Part shown: positions 10,579 through 20,717 of the stretch, piece after piece
Layout: every line of letters begins with the position of its first letter
How positions within the stretch are numbered: the stretch's first letter is position 1
Assembly: GCF_003991225.1 (NCBI RefSeq)
Contig: NZ_JTFC01000031.1
Coordinates: forward strand, 744,001 to 808,000
Reading direction: 5' to 3'
Length of the DNA: 64,000 nucleotides
Source: Candidatus Kurthia intestinigallinarum
GTDB lineage: Bacteria > Bacillota > Bacilli > Bacillales_A > Planococcaceae
The notes under the pieces: model-generated
Told to the model about the DNA's origin: nothing
The model's database searches: none
What the model saw: only the letters and a program-made list of their open reading frames with translations
Made by a program: the position numbers and the translations under genes

Positions 10579-10619
10579 ATATACGGTTGCCTTACACGAC
10601 CCATTGAAACGCCGTATAT
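10579..10619 (-). promoter_or_regulatory. Inverted repeat in the rpmE leader, candidate L31 autoregulatory RNA
   Basis: A perfect 8-bp inverted repeat (ATATACGG/CCGTATAT at 10579-10586 and 10612-10619) with a 25-base loop lies 47 bases upstream of the rpmE start. L31 leaders that probably bind the protein have been described in Firmicutes. Whether this hairpin belongs to that class is inference from position. Confidence 0.35.
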
Positions 10620-10691
10620 GCAACACACAATATTTGCATTATGAAAATATGATAACAAATTTCTTTAGTCAATGCAATGATTATTTCTTTT

Positions 10692-11975
10692 CTAAATTAA
10701 GCCGCGACCATTTCGTTGCTCTTTTGATTTATTGTTCAGTGATTCGAAAAACTCCACATTCGATTTTGTTGAGCGTAGTTTTCGTAAAAACTTCTCTGTG
10801 AAATCGGATGAATCTGAAAACGTTTTACGAATCGCCCATAATTTATCAAGCTGGTCTTTTTCAAGAAGTAGTTCTTCTTTACGTGTTCCTGAGCGACGAA
10901 TATCAATCGCTGGGAATATACGACGCTCTGCTAATGAACGATCTAAATGAAGCTCCATATTCCCCGTACCTTTAAATTCCTCATAGATGACCTCATCCAT
11001 GCGCGAACCTGTATCAACAAGTGCAGTCGCTAAAATCGTTAAGCTACCGCCCTCTTCGATATTACGCGCCGCACCGAAGAAACGTTTCGGACGGTGGAAT
11101 GCTGCCGGGTCAATACCTCCTGACAGTGTACGACCACTTGGTGGCACAGTCAAATTGTATGCTCGCGCTAAACGCGTAATCGAATCCATTAAAATAATGA
11201 CGTCACGTTTATGCTCGACAAGACGCATCGCACGTTCAAGCACAAGCTCGGCTACTTTCACGTGATTCTCTGGTAGCTCATCAAATGTCGACGATACGAC
11301 GTCTGCATTTACAGAACGCTCAATATCGGTTACTTCTTCTGGACGCTCATCAATTAATAAGACGATTAACTCCGATTCCGGATGCAATTCTGTAATGGCG
11401 TTCGCAATTTCTTTTAATAAAGATGTTTTCCCTGCTTTTGGCGGTGCAACAATTAAGCCACGTTGACCAAAACCAACAGGTGCCACTAAGTCCATAATGC
11501 GCGTTGATAATTTATTTTTTGTTGTTTCAAGCTTAATTTGACGCTCTGGGTATAGCGGTGTGAGTGCGGGGAAATGCACACGTTCTTTCGCTGTTTCAGG
11601 GTCCTCTCCGTTCACCGCATCTACATGTAGTAAGCCGTAGTAACGTTCGTTTTCTTTCGGTGGACGTACTTTCCCTGCCACCTTGTCACCGTTACGTAGG
11701 CTGAAGCGACGAATTTGTGAAGCGGAAATATAAATATCCTCCGAGCTAGGCGAATAATTAATGGGACGCAAAAAGCCGAAGCCTTCTTGTTGAATGATTT
11801 CTAACACGCCATCCATATAGAAATAGCCTTCGCGTTCTGCGCGCACTTTTAAAATCGCGACAATTAATTCTTTTTTTGTGAGCTTGCTATAGTATGACAC
11901 TTTATATTCGCGTGCAAGCGCATAAAGCTCTTTTAGCGTCATATTTTCAAGCTGTGACATTGTTAAATTAGCCAT
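10692..11975 (-). CDS. rho: Transcription termination factor Rho
   Basis: Rho is the hexameric RNA helicase that ends factor-dependent transcripts. The 427-residue protein has an N-terminal SAP-like helical segment, a cold-shock RNA-binding domain (GFGFLRP near residue 66), the Walker [11 protein letters not shown] (177-185), and the Q/R-loop residues in the C-terminal motor. The ATG at 11975 has only a weak ribosome site. An 80-base leader precedes it; Bacillus rho is known to limit its own synthesis there. Confidence 0.97.
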   Translation of the reverse strand: MANLTMSQLENMTLKELYALAREYKVSYYSKLTKKELIVAILKVRAEREGYFYMDGVLEIIQQEGFGFLRPINYSPSSEDIYISASQIRRFSLRNGDKVAGKVRPPKENERYYGLLHVDAVNGEDPETAKERVHFPALTPLYPERQIKLETTKNKLSTRIMDLVAPVGFGQRGLIVAPPKAGKTSLLKEIANAITELHPESELIVLLIDERPEEVTDIERSVNADVVSSTFDELPENHVKVAELVLERAMRLVEHKRDVIILMDSITRLARAYNLTVPPSGRTLSGGIDPAAFHRPKRFFGAARNIEEGGSLTILATALVDTGSRMDEVIYEEFKGTGNMELHLDRSLAERRIFPAIDIRRSGTRKEELLLEKDQLDKLWAIRKTFSDSSDFTEKFLRKLRSTKSNVEFFESLNNKSKEQRNGRGLI

Positions 11976-12060
11976 CTTGAGTACACCACTCTTACATTGA
12001 ATTTTTCTTTATCGAAATGTGTATAGTTTTGGTAAATTTTAGTTGTACATATACTTCCCT

Positions 12061-12066
12061 ATTATA
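12061..12066 (-). promoter_or_regulatory. -10 element of the rho promoter
   Basis: TATAAT on the minus strand lies about 85 bases before the rho start, with TTTCTT 17 bases upstream as a weak -35. It falls after the glpX terminator, giving rho its own transcription unit. Confidence 0.5.
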
Positions 12067-12103
12067 CGATTTACACACCGAAAAAGAAACTTATCTTTGC
12101 ATG

Positions 12104-12138
12104 CAAAAAAAGAGGTCGCCCATACAGGCAACCTCTTT
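12104..12138 (-). terminator. Intrinsic terminator of glpX
   Basis: AAAGAGGT-GCC pairs with GGC-ACCTCTTT, one mismatch, and is followed on the minus strand by seven T residues just past the glpX stop. Confidence 0.85.
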
Positions 12139-12159
12139 GTTATCGTATATAAAATTAAA

Positions 12160-13128
12160 TTAGTCTTTGATGTAAAGATCTGGTTTTTTATCTAAACGGT
12201 GACGTCCTTCTACGAAGCGAACAGTTCCTGATTTAGCACGCATAACAACTGATTCAGTTGTACAGTGACCACCTTTAAATTGAACACCTTTTAAAAGTTC
12301 GCCATCTGTAACACCCGTTGCTGCGAAGATTGCGTCATCACCTTTTACAAGGTCATCCATGTTTAACACAGTGTTTACTGCGATACCCATTTTTTCGCAA
12401 CGAGCTACTTCTTCGTCATTAGACGGTACTAAACGACCTTGGAAGTCGCCGCCTAAGCATTTAAGTGCTACAGCTGCGATAACGCCTTCTGGAGCTCCAC
12501 CAGTACCGAACATAATATCCACGCCAGTTTCATCAAATGCAGTGTTGATAGCTGCTGCTACGTCGCCATCGTTGATGAATTTAATGCGAGCACCTGCTGC
12601 ACGAATTTCATCGACGATACCTTGGTGACGTTCGCGTTTTAATAAAGTTGCTACAACGTCCTCTACATTTTTGTTTTTCGCTTTAGCTACTGCTTTTAAG
12701 TTGTCTGTCACAGAAGCATCGATGCTAACCATGCCCGCTGCTTCAGGACCAACTGCGATTTTTTCCATGTACATGTCAGGTGCATGAAGTAAGTTACCAC
12801 GGTCTGCAATTGCTAATACTGTTAAAGCATTCCCGCTACCTGCAGCAACGATGTTTGTGCCTTCAAGAGGGTCAACTGCGATATCCACTTGTGGACCGTT
12901 TTTATCAGAACCCAATTTTTCACCGATGTAAAGCATTGGCGCTTCGTCCATTTCGCCTTCACCGATTACAACAGTTGCGTCCATAGGAATTGAGTCGAAT
13001 ACTTGGCGCATTGCAGTTGTTGCTGCGTCATCCGCTTCCATTTTAAGACCGCGACCCATCCATCGAGCTGATGCGATTGCTGCTGCTTCTGTTACACGTA
13101 CTACTTCCATTGATAAACTACGTTTCAT
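12160..13128 (-). CDS. glpX: Class II fructose-1,6-bisphosphatase
   Basis: The GlpX-type phosphatase hydrolyses fructose 1,6-bisphosphate in gluconeogenesis. The 322-residue protein shows metal-binding GEGEMDEAP (56-64) and DPLEGTN (86-92), and the GTGGAPEG sugar-phosphate loop. It sits between murA and rho as in B. subtilis, near the aldolase and transaldolase genes that act on the same metabolites. Confidence 0.97.
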   Translation of the reverse strand: MKRSLSMEVVRVTEAAAIASARWMGRGLKMEADDAATTAMRQVFDSIPMDATVVIGEGEMDEAPMLYIGEKLGSDKNGPQVDIAVDPLEGTNIVAAGSGNALTVLAIADRGNLLHAPDMYMEKIAVGPEAAGMVSIDASVTDNLKAVAKAKNKNVEDVVATLLKRERHQGIVDEIRAAGARIKFINDGDVAAAINTAFDETGVDIMFGTGGAPEGVIAAVALKCLGGDFQGRLVPSNDEEVARCEKMGIAVNTVLNMDDLVKGDDAIFAATGVTDGELLKGVQFKGGHCTTESVVMRAKSGTVRFVEGRHRLDKKPDLYIKD

Positions 13129-13257
13129 GTTTTACTGTTCCTCCCGTTTGCCACTCTATACCGAGTGGTTGTGGTTTAAAAACCAAATCTATTGTAGCAC
13201 AGTTTATATACAATTTATGTGTTTTTTCACAATGTTAGCAAATGAAAAAATATTTCA

Positions 13258-14517
13258 TCAGTCTTTGATTTCGACTTTACGAATATCTGCTCCAATAGCG
13301 GTTAATTTCTCTACAATATGACTATATCCGCGCTCAATATGATAAATATCATGAATAATTGTTTCACCATGTGCAATTAAGCCTGCAATAACAAGTGCCG
13401 CACCTGCACGCAAATCTGTAGCAGTAACTGTAGCACCCGTTAGCTCAGTTGGACCCGTAATAATTGATGTACGCCCTTCAACTTTGCCTGTTGCCCCCAT
13501 ACGATTGAGCTCTGCAATGTGTTTAAAGCGCGCAGAATAAATCGTATCCGTAATGACCGCCATCCCGTTCGCCTGCGTTAAAAGTGCCGCAAATGGCTGC
13601 TGAAGGTCTGTTGGGAATCCAGGATACACAAGTGTCTTAATATCGACAGCCTTCATCTGTTCGACTTTCGGAATCGTAATGCTTTCCTCGTCTTCAATTA
13701 CTTCAATGCCCATTTCACGCATTTTTGCCGTCAATGAATCGACGTGCATTGGAATGACATTATCAATGACAACCCCATCGCCAATCGCCGCAGCCAGTAG
13801 CATGTATGTACCTGCTTCAATACGGTCTGGAATAATCGTATGGGTCGTACCATGTAAGCTTTCCACACCGTCAATACGAATGACATTTGTCCCAGCGCCT
13901 TTAATACGCGCACCCATGCTTGTAAGCAGTGTCGCAACATCAATGATTTCAGGCTCTTTTGCCGCATTTTCAATGATTGTTTGTCCTTCTGCAAGAACTG
14001 CTGCGAGCATAATATTAATCGTTGCACCGACACTTGAAACGTCCAAATAAATTTTTGCACCCGTTAATTTTTCAGCACGTAAATAAATCGCGCCATGCTC
14101 ATTTGTCACGGTCGCACCAAGTGCCTCGAAGCCTTTAATGTGCTGGTCAATCGGGCGTGGTCCAAGATAGCAACCACCCGGTAAACCAATGACAGCCTGT
14201 TTAAAGCGGCCAAGCATTGCACCCATTAAATAATATGAGGCACGTAGTTTTTTTACATTGCCATTTGGAAGCGGCATATCGATCATCTTCGTTGGATCGA
14301 CGGTCATATCGCCGTCCTCAAATGTCACTTCACCGCCAATTTCTTCTAGTAACGATTTTAAAGTCCACACGTCTAAAATCTCTGGTAGGCCCTCAATCGT
14401 CACTTTTGAATCTGCTAAAATTGTAGCCGGAATTAAAGCTACTGCACTATTTTTGGCACCGCTCACTTTAATCGTTCCTTTTAAACGGTTGCCACCATTT
14501 ACTTTAAATACGTCCAT
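13258..14517 (-). CDS. murA: UDP-N-acetylglucosamine 1-carboxyvinyltransferase, MurAB/MurZ paralogue
   Basis: MurA transfers enolpyruvate from PEP to UDP-GlcNAc, the first committed step of peptidoglycan synthesis. I use ATG 14517 (419 residues, [14 protein letters not shown]) with AAGGAG 12 bases upstream; 15 further in-frame codons upstream look non-coding. K22-N23 and the catalytic C116 in GLPGGCYLG are present, so it is the fosfomycin-sensitive type. Position between glpX and transaldolase marks it as the secondary paralogue (murAB/murZ in B. subtilis), so another murA is expected elsewhere. Confidence 0.95.
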   Translation of the reverse strand: MDVFKVNGGNRLKGTIKVSGAKNSAVALIPATILADSKVTIEGLPEILDVWTLKSLLEEIGGEVTFEDGDMTVDPTKMIDMPLPNGNVKKLRASYYLMGAMLGRFKQAVIGLPGGCYLGPRPIDQHIKGFEALGATVTNEHGAIYLRAEKLTGAKIYLDVSSVGATINIMLAAVLAEGQTIIENAAKEPEIIDVATLLTSMGARIKGAGTNVIRIDGVESLHGTTHTIIPDRIEAGTYMLLAAAIGDGVVIDNVIPMHVDSLTAKMREMGIEVIEDEESITIPKVEQMKAVDIKTLVYPGFPTDLQQPFAALLTQANGMAVITDTIYSARFKHIAELNRMGATGKVEGRTSIITGPTELTGATVTATDLRAGAALVIAGLIAHGETIIHDIYHIERGYSHIVEKLTAIGADIRKVEIKD

Positions 14518-14614
14518 AGAAGTCAAAATCTCCTTAAATACAAATTTGTCCCGAAACCACACGCAAACAAGCGCGCAGCTTCAGGACTAAATTGTTATAA
14601 ATTATTGGAACAAA

Positions 14615-15262
14615 TTATTTGTCTTTGTTAGCCCAATCTTTCATGAATCCGTCGATTCCTTTGTCAGTAAGTGGGTGTTTAAATAATTGTTTTAATACTT
14701 TGTAAGGTGTTGTTGCAATATGTGCACCTGCAAGAGCTGCTTGTGTCACGTGTTGAGGGTGACGGATTGATGCAGCAATGATTTGTGAATCGATTTCATG
14801 AATCGCGAAGATTTCAGCGATTTCACGAATTAATTCAACACCATCGATACCAATATCATCAAGACGGCCGATAAATGGTGATACGTAAGTTGCACCAGCA
14901 CGAGCAGCCATTAATGCTTGGTTCGCTGAGAAGATTAATGTAACGTTTGTTTTAATGCCTTCTTTTGTTAAAGCGGCACAAGCTGTAAGACCAGCTTCAG
15001 TCATTGGAAGTTTTACAGTGATGTTCGGGTGGATTTTAGAAAGTTCTAAGCCTTCTTTAATCATACCTTCTGCATCTAAAGAAATAACTTCGCCAGATAC
15101 TGAACCGTCAACTAATTCAGCGATTTCTTTTAAACGGTCGTGGAAAGAGATGTTTTTTTCTTTTGCTACTAATGATGGGTTTGTTGTAACACCTGAAAGG
15201 ATACCCCATGCATAAGCTTCTTTGATTTCGTCAAAGTTTGCTGTATCGATGAAAAATTTCAT
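14615..15262 (-). CDS. fsa: Transaldolase-like protein (fructose-6-phosphate aldolase family)
   Basis: The short transaldolase family forms a Schiff base with a lysine, here K84 in [10 protein letters not shown], and moves dihydroxyacetone units in the pentose phosphate pathway. The 215-residue length and TTNPSL (26-31) fit the MipB/YwjH group. It could act as transaldolase or as fructose-6-phosphate aldolase; B. subtilis orthologues are transaldolases. It lies between fba and murA. Confidence 0.93.
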   Translation of the reverse strand: MKFFIDTANFDEIKEAYAWGILSGVTTNPSLVAKEKNISFHDRLKEIAELVDGSVSGEVISLDAEGMIKEGLELSKIHPNITVKLPMTEAGLTACAALTKEGIKTNVTLIFSANQALMAARAGATYVSPFIGRLDDIGIDGVELIREIAEIFAIHEIDSQIIAASIRHPQHVTQAALAGAHIATTPYKVLKQLFKHPLTDKGIDGFMKDWANKDK

Positions 15263-15318
15263 TGTGGATTGTTCCCCCTAATTTATAAAACGATGGCTAG
15301 TTGCCAAATTATATGTGA

Positions 15319-16173
15319 TTATGCTTGTTGATTACTACCAAAGTCACGGATTTTGCCGATAACTGTTGCTTTAATTGCTTCACGGCCAGGACCCATATAT
15401 TTACGTGGATCGTAAACTTTTTTGTCGTTTTCTAACACTTCACGAATTGCTGCTGTTTGTGCAATTTGGTTTTCAGTGTTTACGTTAATTTTAGCAGTAC
15501 CTAAAGAAATCGCTTTTTGGATGTCTTTTAATGGAATACCAGAACCACCATGTAAAACTAATGGTAAATCAGCTAATTCAGAGATTTCTTTCATTTCTTT
15601 GAAGCCTAAGTTTGGCTCACCATGGTAAGGACCATGAACTGAACCTAATGCTGGAGCTAAGCAATCGATTGCTGTAGCTTCAACCATTTTACGGCATTCT
15701 TCAGGATCCGCGTACATGATACCGCCGATAACGCCATCTTCGTCGCCACCTACTGTACCAAGTTCCGCTTCTACAGATACGCCATGTGCATGCGCGTATT
15801 CAACAACTTTAGAAGTAATTTCGATGTTTTCTTCGAATGGGTGATGTGAAGCATCAATCATTACTGATGTGAAACCAGCATCAACTGCTTCTTTACATTT
15901 TTCGAAGCTTGAACCGTGATCAAGGTGAATCGCTACTGGTACGGTAATTTTGTAGCTTTCGATTAAGCCTTTTACCATATACACGACAGAAATAAAGCCG
16001 CCCATATATTTACCCGCACCCTCAGATACACCTAGGATTACTGGAGATTTTTCTTCTTCTGCAGCTTGTAGAATCGCTTGGACATATTCAAGATTGTTAA
16101 TGTTGAATTGTCCTACCGCGTATTTACCCTCTTTTGCTTTTTCTAGCATTTCTTTCATAGAAACCAAAGCCAT
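15319..16173 (-). CDS. fba: Class II fructose-bisphosphate aldolase
   Basis: The zinc aldolase cleaves fructose 1,6-bisphosphate to DHAP and GAP in glycolysis. The start is ATG 16173 after GAGGAGG, giving 284 residues; ten in-frame codons upstream are excluded. The catalytic D85 and zinc ligand H86 are in HLDHGS, and further zinc histidines are in GPYHGEP and LVLHGGSG. Confidence 0.97.
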   Translation of the reverse strand: MALVSMKEMLEKAKEGKYAVGQFNINNLEYVQAILQAAEEEKSPVILGVSEGAGKYMGGFISVVYMVKGLIESYKITVPVAIHLDHGSSFEKCKEAVDAGFTSVMIDASHHPFEENIEITSKVVEYAHAHGVSVEAELGTVGGDEDGVIGGIMYADPEECRKMVEATAIDCLAPALGSVHGPYHGEPNLGFKEMKEISELADLPLVLHGGSGIPLKDIQKAISLGTAKINVNTENQIAQTAAIREVLENDKKVYDPRKYMGPGREAIKATVIGKIRDFGSNQQA

Positions 16174-16257
16174 AATATGAATCCTCCTCATGAAATCAAG
16201 CATAATTTATTTATTATTCTTAAACAGTACAATCATATCAAAAAGTGACACAATTTA

Positions 16258-16629
16258 CTACTTTAAGTCGTTATCTTTTAACAATTCATTAATTGTTTCG
16301 CGCACTTCGATAATTTCAAATGGCTTCTTGAAAAAATGAGCTGCACCAAGGCTTTTCGCCTGATCTACAAGCTCTTGCTCGCCATATGCTGTCATCATCA
16401 TGATGACGAATTTTTTGTTCAAATCAGCCGCATGCTGAAGAATTTCTACACCATTCATTCCAGGTAATTTCATATCCGTAAGTAGCGCATCAAAATCTTC
16501 ATTTTTGATTAATTCAATTGCTTCTAGCCCACTGCCTGCTGTTTGAATTTCGTAGCCTTCATTTTTTAATACTTCTTGTAGCACAATGCGAATCCCAGGT
16601 TGGTCATCGACGATTAAAATTTTTTTCAT
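16258..16629 (-). CDS. spo0F: Sporulation phosphorelay response regulator Spo0F
   Basis: Spo0F accepts phosphate from sporulation kinases and passes it through Spo0B to Spo0A. The 123-residue protein is a lone receiver domain with no output domain. D8-D9 form the acidic pocket, D52 (LLTDMKLPG) is the phosphoacceptor, and a threonine (MTAYG) and lysine (KKPF) complete the site. ATG 16629 is used because the upstream in-frame ATG overlaps the GGGAGAGGGAAG ribosome site. Position between fba and divergent ywjG supports orthology and implies an endospore former. Confidence 0.96.
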   Translation of the reverse strand: MKKILIVDDQPGIRIVLQEVLKNEGYEIQTAGSGLEAIELIKNEDFDALLTDMKLPGMNGVEILQHAADLNKKFVIMMMTAYGEQELVDQAKSLGAAHFFKKPFEIIEVRETINELLKDNDLK

Positions 16630-16669
16630 AGCTTCCCTCTCCCTTTCCTTCATAGTATCATATCTTCCC

Positions 16670-16699
16670 TTTACAACTGTTTAAAAAAATCCTTATAAT
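16670..16699 (+). promoter_or_regulatory. Sigma-A type promoter for ywjG
   Basis: TTTACA (16670-16675) and TATAAT (16694-16699) are 18 bases apart and end 21 bases before the ywjG ATG. Confidence 0.65.
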
Positions 16700-16720
16700 G
16701 AGCATCATGAGGTGAAAAAA

Positions 16721-17245
16721 ATGTTAAAAATGTTAACAACACAATTAACGGGCTTATTACAACGTATTGCTTCTGACCAGGAGGAAACGATTGAGGAGGC
16801 TGCGCGCCTACTTGCACAAGCAGGCATTACAGATGGCAAGGTATATTTTGCCTGCTTTGGTGAGATGAAAGCACTTGAATATAATGCGGCACATGCCGAG
16901 GAGCCATTTGCGAAAATGACGCCTTGGACAGACGATGCTGCTATCACAGATATGGACCGTGTACTTATCGTGACGCGCCATGCTAATGACGAAGAAGCAC
17001 TTACACTTGCTCAAACGTTATACGATCAATTTATTCCATTCGCGGTCATTACAAGTGAAAAGGAAGCAGACGCTGGAAAAATGGCGGACCTTGCGTATGT
17101 GTACGTGTCACTAAAAATGAAACAAGGATTAATTCCAAATGATATCGGCGAACGCATCGTTGTGCCGCATCTTTTAGCAGCGCTTTATCTTTACGAAGCC
17201 ATTAAGGTGCACTATGACGACATGCTATTTAATGACGAAGAATAA
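16721..17245 (+). CDS. ywjG: YwjG, DUF2529 family protein
   Basis: This 174-residue protein is conserved next to spo0F in Bacillales, and its role is unknown. A sugar-isomerase-like fold is plausible from alternating hydrophobic segments such as VLIVTRHAND and FAVITSEKEAD, but no catalytic residues can be named. ATG 16721 is preferred because the GTG at 16712 is part of the AGGTG ribosome site. It is divergent from spo0F and followed by its own terminator. Confidence 0.88.
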   Translation: MLKMLTTQLTGLLQRIASDQEETIEEAARLLAQAGITDGKVYFACFGEMKALEYNAAHAEEPFAKMTPWTDDAAITDMDRVLIVTRHANDEEALTLAQTLYDQFIPFAVITSEKEADAGKMADLAYVYVSLKMKQGLIPNDIGERIVVPHLLAALYLYEAIKVHYDDMLFNDEE

Positions 17246-17248
17246 TGT

Positions 17249-17276
17249 ACCGAGCCGCCTCTGTGCGGTTTTTTTT
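17249..17276 (+). terminator. Intrinsic terminator of ywjG
   Basis: A short GC hairpin (CCGC/GCGG within ACCG/CGGT) is followed by eight T residues just after the ywjG stop. Confidence 0.8.
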
Positions 17277-17305
17277 ATGTGCAATGAAAAATCGTTCATT
17301 CCCTC

Positions 17306-17812
17306 AAGAAGCGTGTTTTGGCTACGACATATTTTTAACTAAGCGACACGTACAGGTCAAAGAGCACGTTGTTTTTGTATATATTTGCGCAGCGGCTATC
17401 CTATGACAAAAAAGCAACATGATTTTTCCTATTTTTTTGCGCGTTGACAGATGCTTTTTTAATAAAAGGCTCCCTTAAAAGGGATAAAAACCGGGCGTTT
17501 TTGTCCCAAAATGCGCTTTTTCGGGTTCAAAAAGTGGTTGCCATTCTCCTTTTTACTAGTAGTGAATAAATGACAGCCGATTTTCTTGAAATATCGATTT
17601 TTCTCGGTCGTGCTGTGTTGAAACTGCCCCTCGGAGCGCCCGAATCGACCCTTTTTTGGTGATTCAGAGCGATTTTCGGCACTTTTTCAGGCTGCATCTT
17701 TTGAATAAATGACAGGTTTTTCGTAAACATCTCTGCTTTTTAGCGAAAATGCCTAATTATTTGCGCGAATGGCACATATTTTTAAGTAAGTTGTAGCCAA
17801 AACACGCTTCTT
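17306..17812. repeat. Noncoding module bounded by 20-bp inverted repeats
   Basis: Exact 20-bp arms (17306-17325 and 17793-17812, containing GTGTTTTGGCTAC and its complement) enclose about 470 bases. Just inside each arm is the same-orientation repeat ACATATTTTTAA-TAAG. The interior also has two copies of GAATAAATGACAG (17563, 17702) and several GC-rich hairpins. A 67-codon ORF on the minus strand (17527-17730) has no ribosome site or recognisable domain, so I treat the module as noncoding. It may be a nonautonomous mobile element or a folded RNA. Confidence 0.55.
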
Positions 17813-17835
17813 AGCAAAATCTTTCATTTAAAAGA

Positions 17836-17953
17836 GGCTGGGACAAAATACATCATGTTGCTTTTTTAACGTTCGCAATGAAAAACCGGAACCGCGCCAC
17901 CGCGCGATTCCGGTTTTTCTTATGCTCATAGGAGCGTTTCTTTTTACACGTAT
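17836..17953 (-). repeat. Dispersed terminator repeat, copy 1
   Basis: The copy contains a 17-bp stem (arms in 17881-17918, AAAAACCGGAA and its complement, one wobble) with a T tail. It is embedded in about 115 bases that are largely shared with 43931-44050, including GACAAAA, TTTTTTAACGTTCG and TATGCTCAT. It ends at the stop codon of the ABC ATPase gene and would terminate it. Confidence 0.8.
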
Positions 17954-17954
17954 T

Positions 17955-18617
17955 TTACAACTTCGTATACGCGATATTTTTTTCTTCTAGCATATCACGG
18001 TAAAACGTATCCTCGCCGATCAGCACAATATTATCTGTGAACGCTTCGATTTCATCTAGTAAGTGCGTCGTTAACAGTACCGTACACGTCGCTGATAATT
18101 CATGTAGTACATGCTGAATTTCGGTACGTGATTTTAAATCAATGCCTACAGTCGGCTCATCTAAAATTAAAATCGTTGGCTTTGCGAGTAACCCAATAAT
18201 TAAATTCACCTTACGCTGCGTACCACCGGACAATTTTTTTACGACGGTTTTGCGCTCCTGCTCTATCGAGAGCTTTTTTAAATAATACGCGATTAATTCA
18301 TCATCAATCGTTTCTTTCAATAGACCTTTAAAGAACGCCAGATTTTCATCGACGGTCATATGCTCCCACAACGCAATTTCCTGCGGCACATAGCCAATAC
18401 GTTTTTTTCGTTCATTCGCACTCCACTGCACACCATCATATAAAATGGTGCCAGCGTCAGGCTTTTCAATACCTGCAATCATTTTAAGTAGCGTGGATTT
18501 CCCGATACCATTTTGGCCAATAAAAAGTGTCATACCAGCCGTCGGAATTTCAAGTGAACACTTTTCATATACGGCTTTTTTTCGGTAATGTTTCGTGACA
18601 TTTTGTAGCGTAATCAT
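17955..18617 (-). CDS. ABC transporter ATP-binding protein (ABC-2 exporter)
   Basis: This 220-residue ATPase powers the two membrane proteins encoded upstream. It has Walker A GQNGIGKST, the signature LSGGTQRK, Walker B ILILDEP and the switch histidine in TTHLLDE. The start is ATG 18617 after GGAGGGG; its ATGA overlaps the permease stop, showing translational coupling. The subfamily resembles drug or lantibiotic self-protection exporters, but no substrate can be named. Confidence 0.9.
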   Translation of the reverse strand: MITLQNVTKHYRKKAVYEKCSLEIPTAGMTLFIGQNGIGKSTLLKMIAGIEKPDAGTILYDGVQWSANERKKRIGYVPQEIALWEHMTVDENLAFFKGLLKETIDDELIAYYLKKLSIEQERKTVVKKLSGGTQRKVNLIIGLLAKPTILILDEPTVGIDLKSRTEIQHVLHELSATCTVLLTTHLLDEIEAFTDNIVLIGEDTFYRDMLEEKNIAYTKL

Positions 18618-19540
18618 GCCACCCCTCCTAACTGTAGCAAGATGATAATAACAGCAAGCGTCATCGCGAAAATAAGTGCCATAAATAATTGATGACTCCA
18701 TGTGCGCACATGCGTCAGTAGCAATGCGACGCCAATTTCAAAAACAACGGCGGCCGCAAGTAATACGAAAATGGCTGTAGCAGATACCGATAGGCCAATC
18801 AGCATCATCAGACCAAGTGCTCCGACAACTAATACGAAGCTATGCGCCGCGACATACACCATATAAAACTTGCGATAATTCGTCTCATAAATACGCACCC
18901 TCGCCAATGCTTGTGGCTGGCAAAGTGCGCGATTAAGACCAATTTGTGCGACACCAACAAGCAGCATCACAATAATGACAGCTGCTAAGCCAAGTGACTG
19001 CGGCGATGAGTCGACTAATGAACGCATCGTTAATTGCCCCTTTGGCTCCACCTTTTTATATTTTGCGAAAACATCTTCAAGCGCGATGTTTTTAACTTTT
19101 AAATGCTGTGCGACGATATATGGTAGCTGCTGTTTATAAGCGGTTTTACTAATTGTTTCTGTTACAATATCGCCAACCATATTATGTTGTACATAAAGCG
19201 TTAATACGCCGCTTGTCTGTCTTGCTGCTAAGCGTTTTTCATAGTCATCTGGAATGATCACAACCGCAACAGCACGCTGCTTCGCTACTTCATCCTCAGG
19301 ATAGCGCTCCTCTGTTGATAAATTTGTGACGTGGAAGCGTGGCTGTTTTTTTAATGCTGTCATCAATTGTTTTGACGATTCACTATCGTCAAAATTTTGC
19401 ACAGCAACGGGTAATTCAATGAGACGATTTTGCTCTGCAATCAGCAGTTTTAGAACGCCTCCTAATACAAGAAAGGCCGCGAATAAAATCGCATAAGTGC
19501 GCCAGTTTTTAACAACAATCAATTGAAAGAAAGACTTCAT
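18614..19540 (-). CDS. ABC-2 type permease subunit
   Basis: The 308-residue protein has one N-terminal membrane helix (about 13-35), a 130-residue extracytoplasmic domain, then about five C-terminal helices (from about 175). This is the architecture of YhgE/ABC-2 exporters. It overlaps its neighbours by four bases on both sides and is probably one half of a heterodimer with the next gene. Substrate unknown. Confidence 0.85.
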   Translation of the reverse strand: MKSFFQLIVVKNWRTYAILFAAFLVLGGVLKLLIAEQNRLIELPVAVQNFDDSESSKQLMTALKKQPRFHVTNLSTEERYPEDEVAKQRAVAVVIIPDDYEKRLAARQTSGVLTLYVQHNMVGDIVTETISKTAYKQQLPYIVAQHLKVKNIALEDVFAKYKKVEPKGQLTMRSLVDSSPQSLGLAAVIIVMLLVGVAQIGLNRALCQPQALARVRIYETNYRKFYMVYVAAHSFVLVVGALGLMMLIGLSVSATAIFVLLAAAVVFEIGVALLLTHVRTWSHQLFMALIFAMTLAVIIILLQLGGVA

Positions 19541-20682
19541 GCGCGCCCCCTCCTTCCAATGATTACAAGCAGTAGCACGAGTAATATACCGATACTAAGC
19601 CAAATCGACAACGCGTAATCGATAACATAATTGTTCATAAACAACTGCAACAGCGCATCAAATAATGGCGCAAATGGGTTGTAATATAGCCATGTGCGCT
19701 GGAAGTATATCGTCGGAATAATCGCACCTGAGCCGAGCATAATGAATAGCGTCACAATTATTTTCACGATGCCCGCTAAACGGTTTGCACACAATAAGTC
19801 AATGACGACATACACGAATGCCATTAAGACGACAAGGCTACTAATTGTGATCACTAAATACGATAGATTATACGTTTCAAATGCGGGCTGTACGAAGTGA
19901 TACAGCGCAAATATACTAATAAACGCAAACGCAAGTGTATAAACCGTTGCGAGTGCATAGCGCGCAAGTAAAAGTTTTTCCTTTGCAAATGGATACATTT
20001 TTAGCCGGTCGCGCATTGCTCTTGGCATATTCATCTGGAAAATTGTGAGCAGTGCTAAAAAGAAGCCTAGCAATACGAGTACATACGCCGATACGACATA
20101 GTAATCGGCAAACGGAATCGTTTCTATTTGATGGGCATCAAAAATTGCGCCACGATTTAAGCCATTCGCTAATAAATCCATCATCATCGCAATAATTTCA
20201 TCATTCGAGGCATCGCGGTAAAAATGACCATACGTCAAAATTCCTGCCTCTGAGACCATCAAGCGGTCATATACAGATAAAGTCAGTTGATTAATAAGAA
20301 GTCCTTGCAGCGAGCGATCATCGTATGTCACGACCTCAATGGGCAATGAACCATTTTTATAAAATGCCTTAGTCATGCCTTCTTTCAAAATGATATAGCC
20401 ATTAATTTTTTTATCGCGCACGCCTTGCTCTGCTGCCTTTTCATCGTATTCCTTTAAGTGAAAGCCATTCGCGAAGCCATCACCTTGTTGTATGGATTTT
20501 AAAATCATACGTGTCTCTGCTGTTTCATCGTTATCTACGACGCCAATATGAATCGTTGACTCAGCTGACTGTTTTTGAATGCCGACAATCGTCGCAAGTA
20601 TAATAAAACAGGCAAACACTAAATACGGAATGATGTACCACTTTTGCAATAAAAAAGAGTGGTACGCTTTCAGTATCTTCAT
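19537..20682 (-). CDS. ABC-2 type permease subunit
   Basis: The 381-residue protein shares the layout of its neighbour: an N-terminal helix (about 14-36), an extracytoplasmic domain to about residue 190, and six hydrophobic segments to the C-terminus. It ends four bases inside the next permease gene. The two permeases differ clearly in sequence, so they are likely a heterodimeric channel. Confidence 0.85.
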   Translation of the reverse strand: MKILKAYHSFLLQKWYIIPYLVFACFIILATIVGIQKQSAESTIHIGVVDNDETAETRMILKSIQQGDGFANGFHLKEYDEKAAEQGVRDKKINGYIILKEGMTKAFYKNGSLPIEVVTYDDRSLQGLLINQLTLSVYDRLMVSEAGILTYGHFYRDASNDEIIAMMMDLLANGLNRGAIFDAHQIETIPFADYYVVSAYVLVLLGFFLALLTIFQMNMPRAMRDRLKMYPFAKEKLLLARYALATVYTLAFAFISIFALYHFVQPAFETYNLSYLVITISSLVVLMAFVYVVIDLLCANRLAGIVKIIVTLFIMLGSGAIIPTIYFQRTWLYYNPFAPLFDALLQLFMNNYVIDYALSIWLSIGILLVLLLVIIGRRGRA

Positions 20683-20717
20683 AAAAGCACCACCCTTCTT
20701 CTTATTTATTCAAATGA

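Noticed and set aside
10533-10658. N-terminal extension of L31 to 108 residues
   Set aside because: The internal ATG at 10532 has a strong ribosome site and gives the exact L31 N-terminus; the extension covers the leader hairpin.
16630-16700. Possible sigma-H promoter for spo0F
   Set aside because: AGGATTTT and a GGGAAG-like -10 are present on the minus strand, but both depart from the consensus at key positions, so I did not list it.
17527-17730. 67-codon frame on the minus strand inside the inverted-repeat module
   Set aside because: It has no convincing ribosome site and no recognisable domain, and it spans repeated sequence; I treat it as noncoding.
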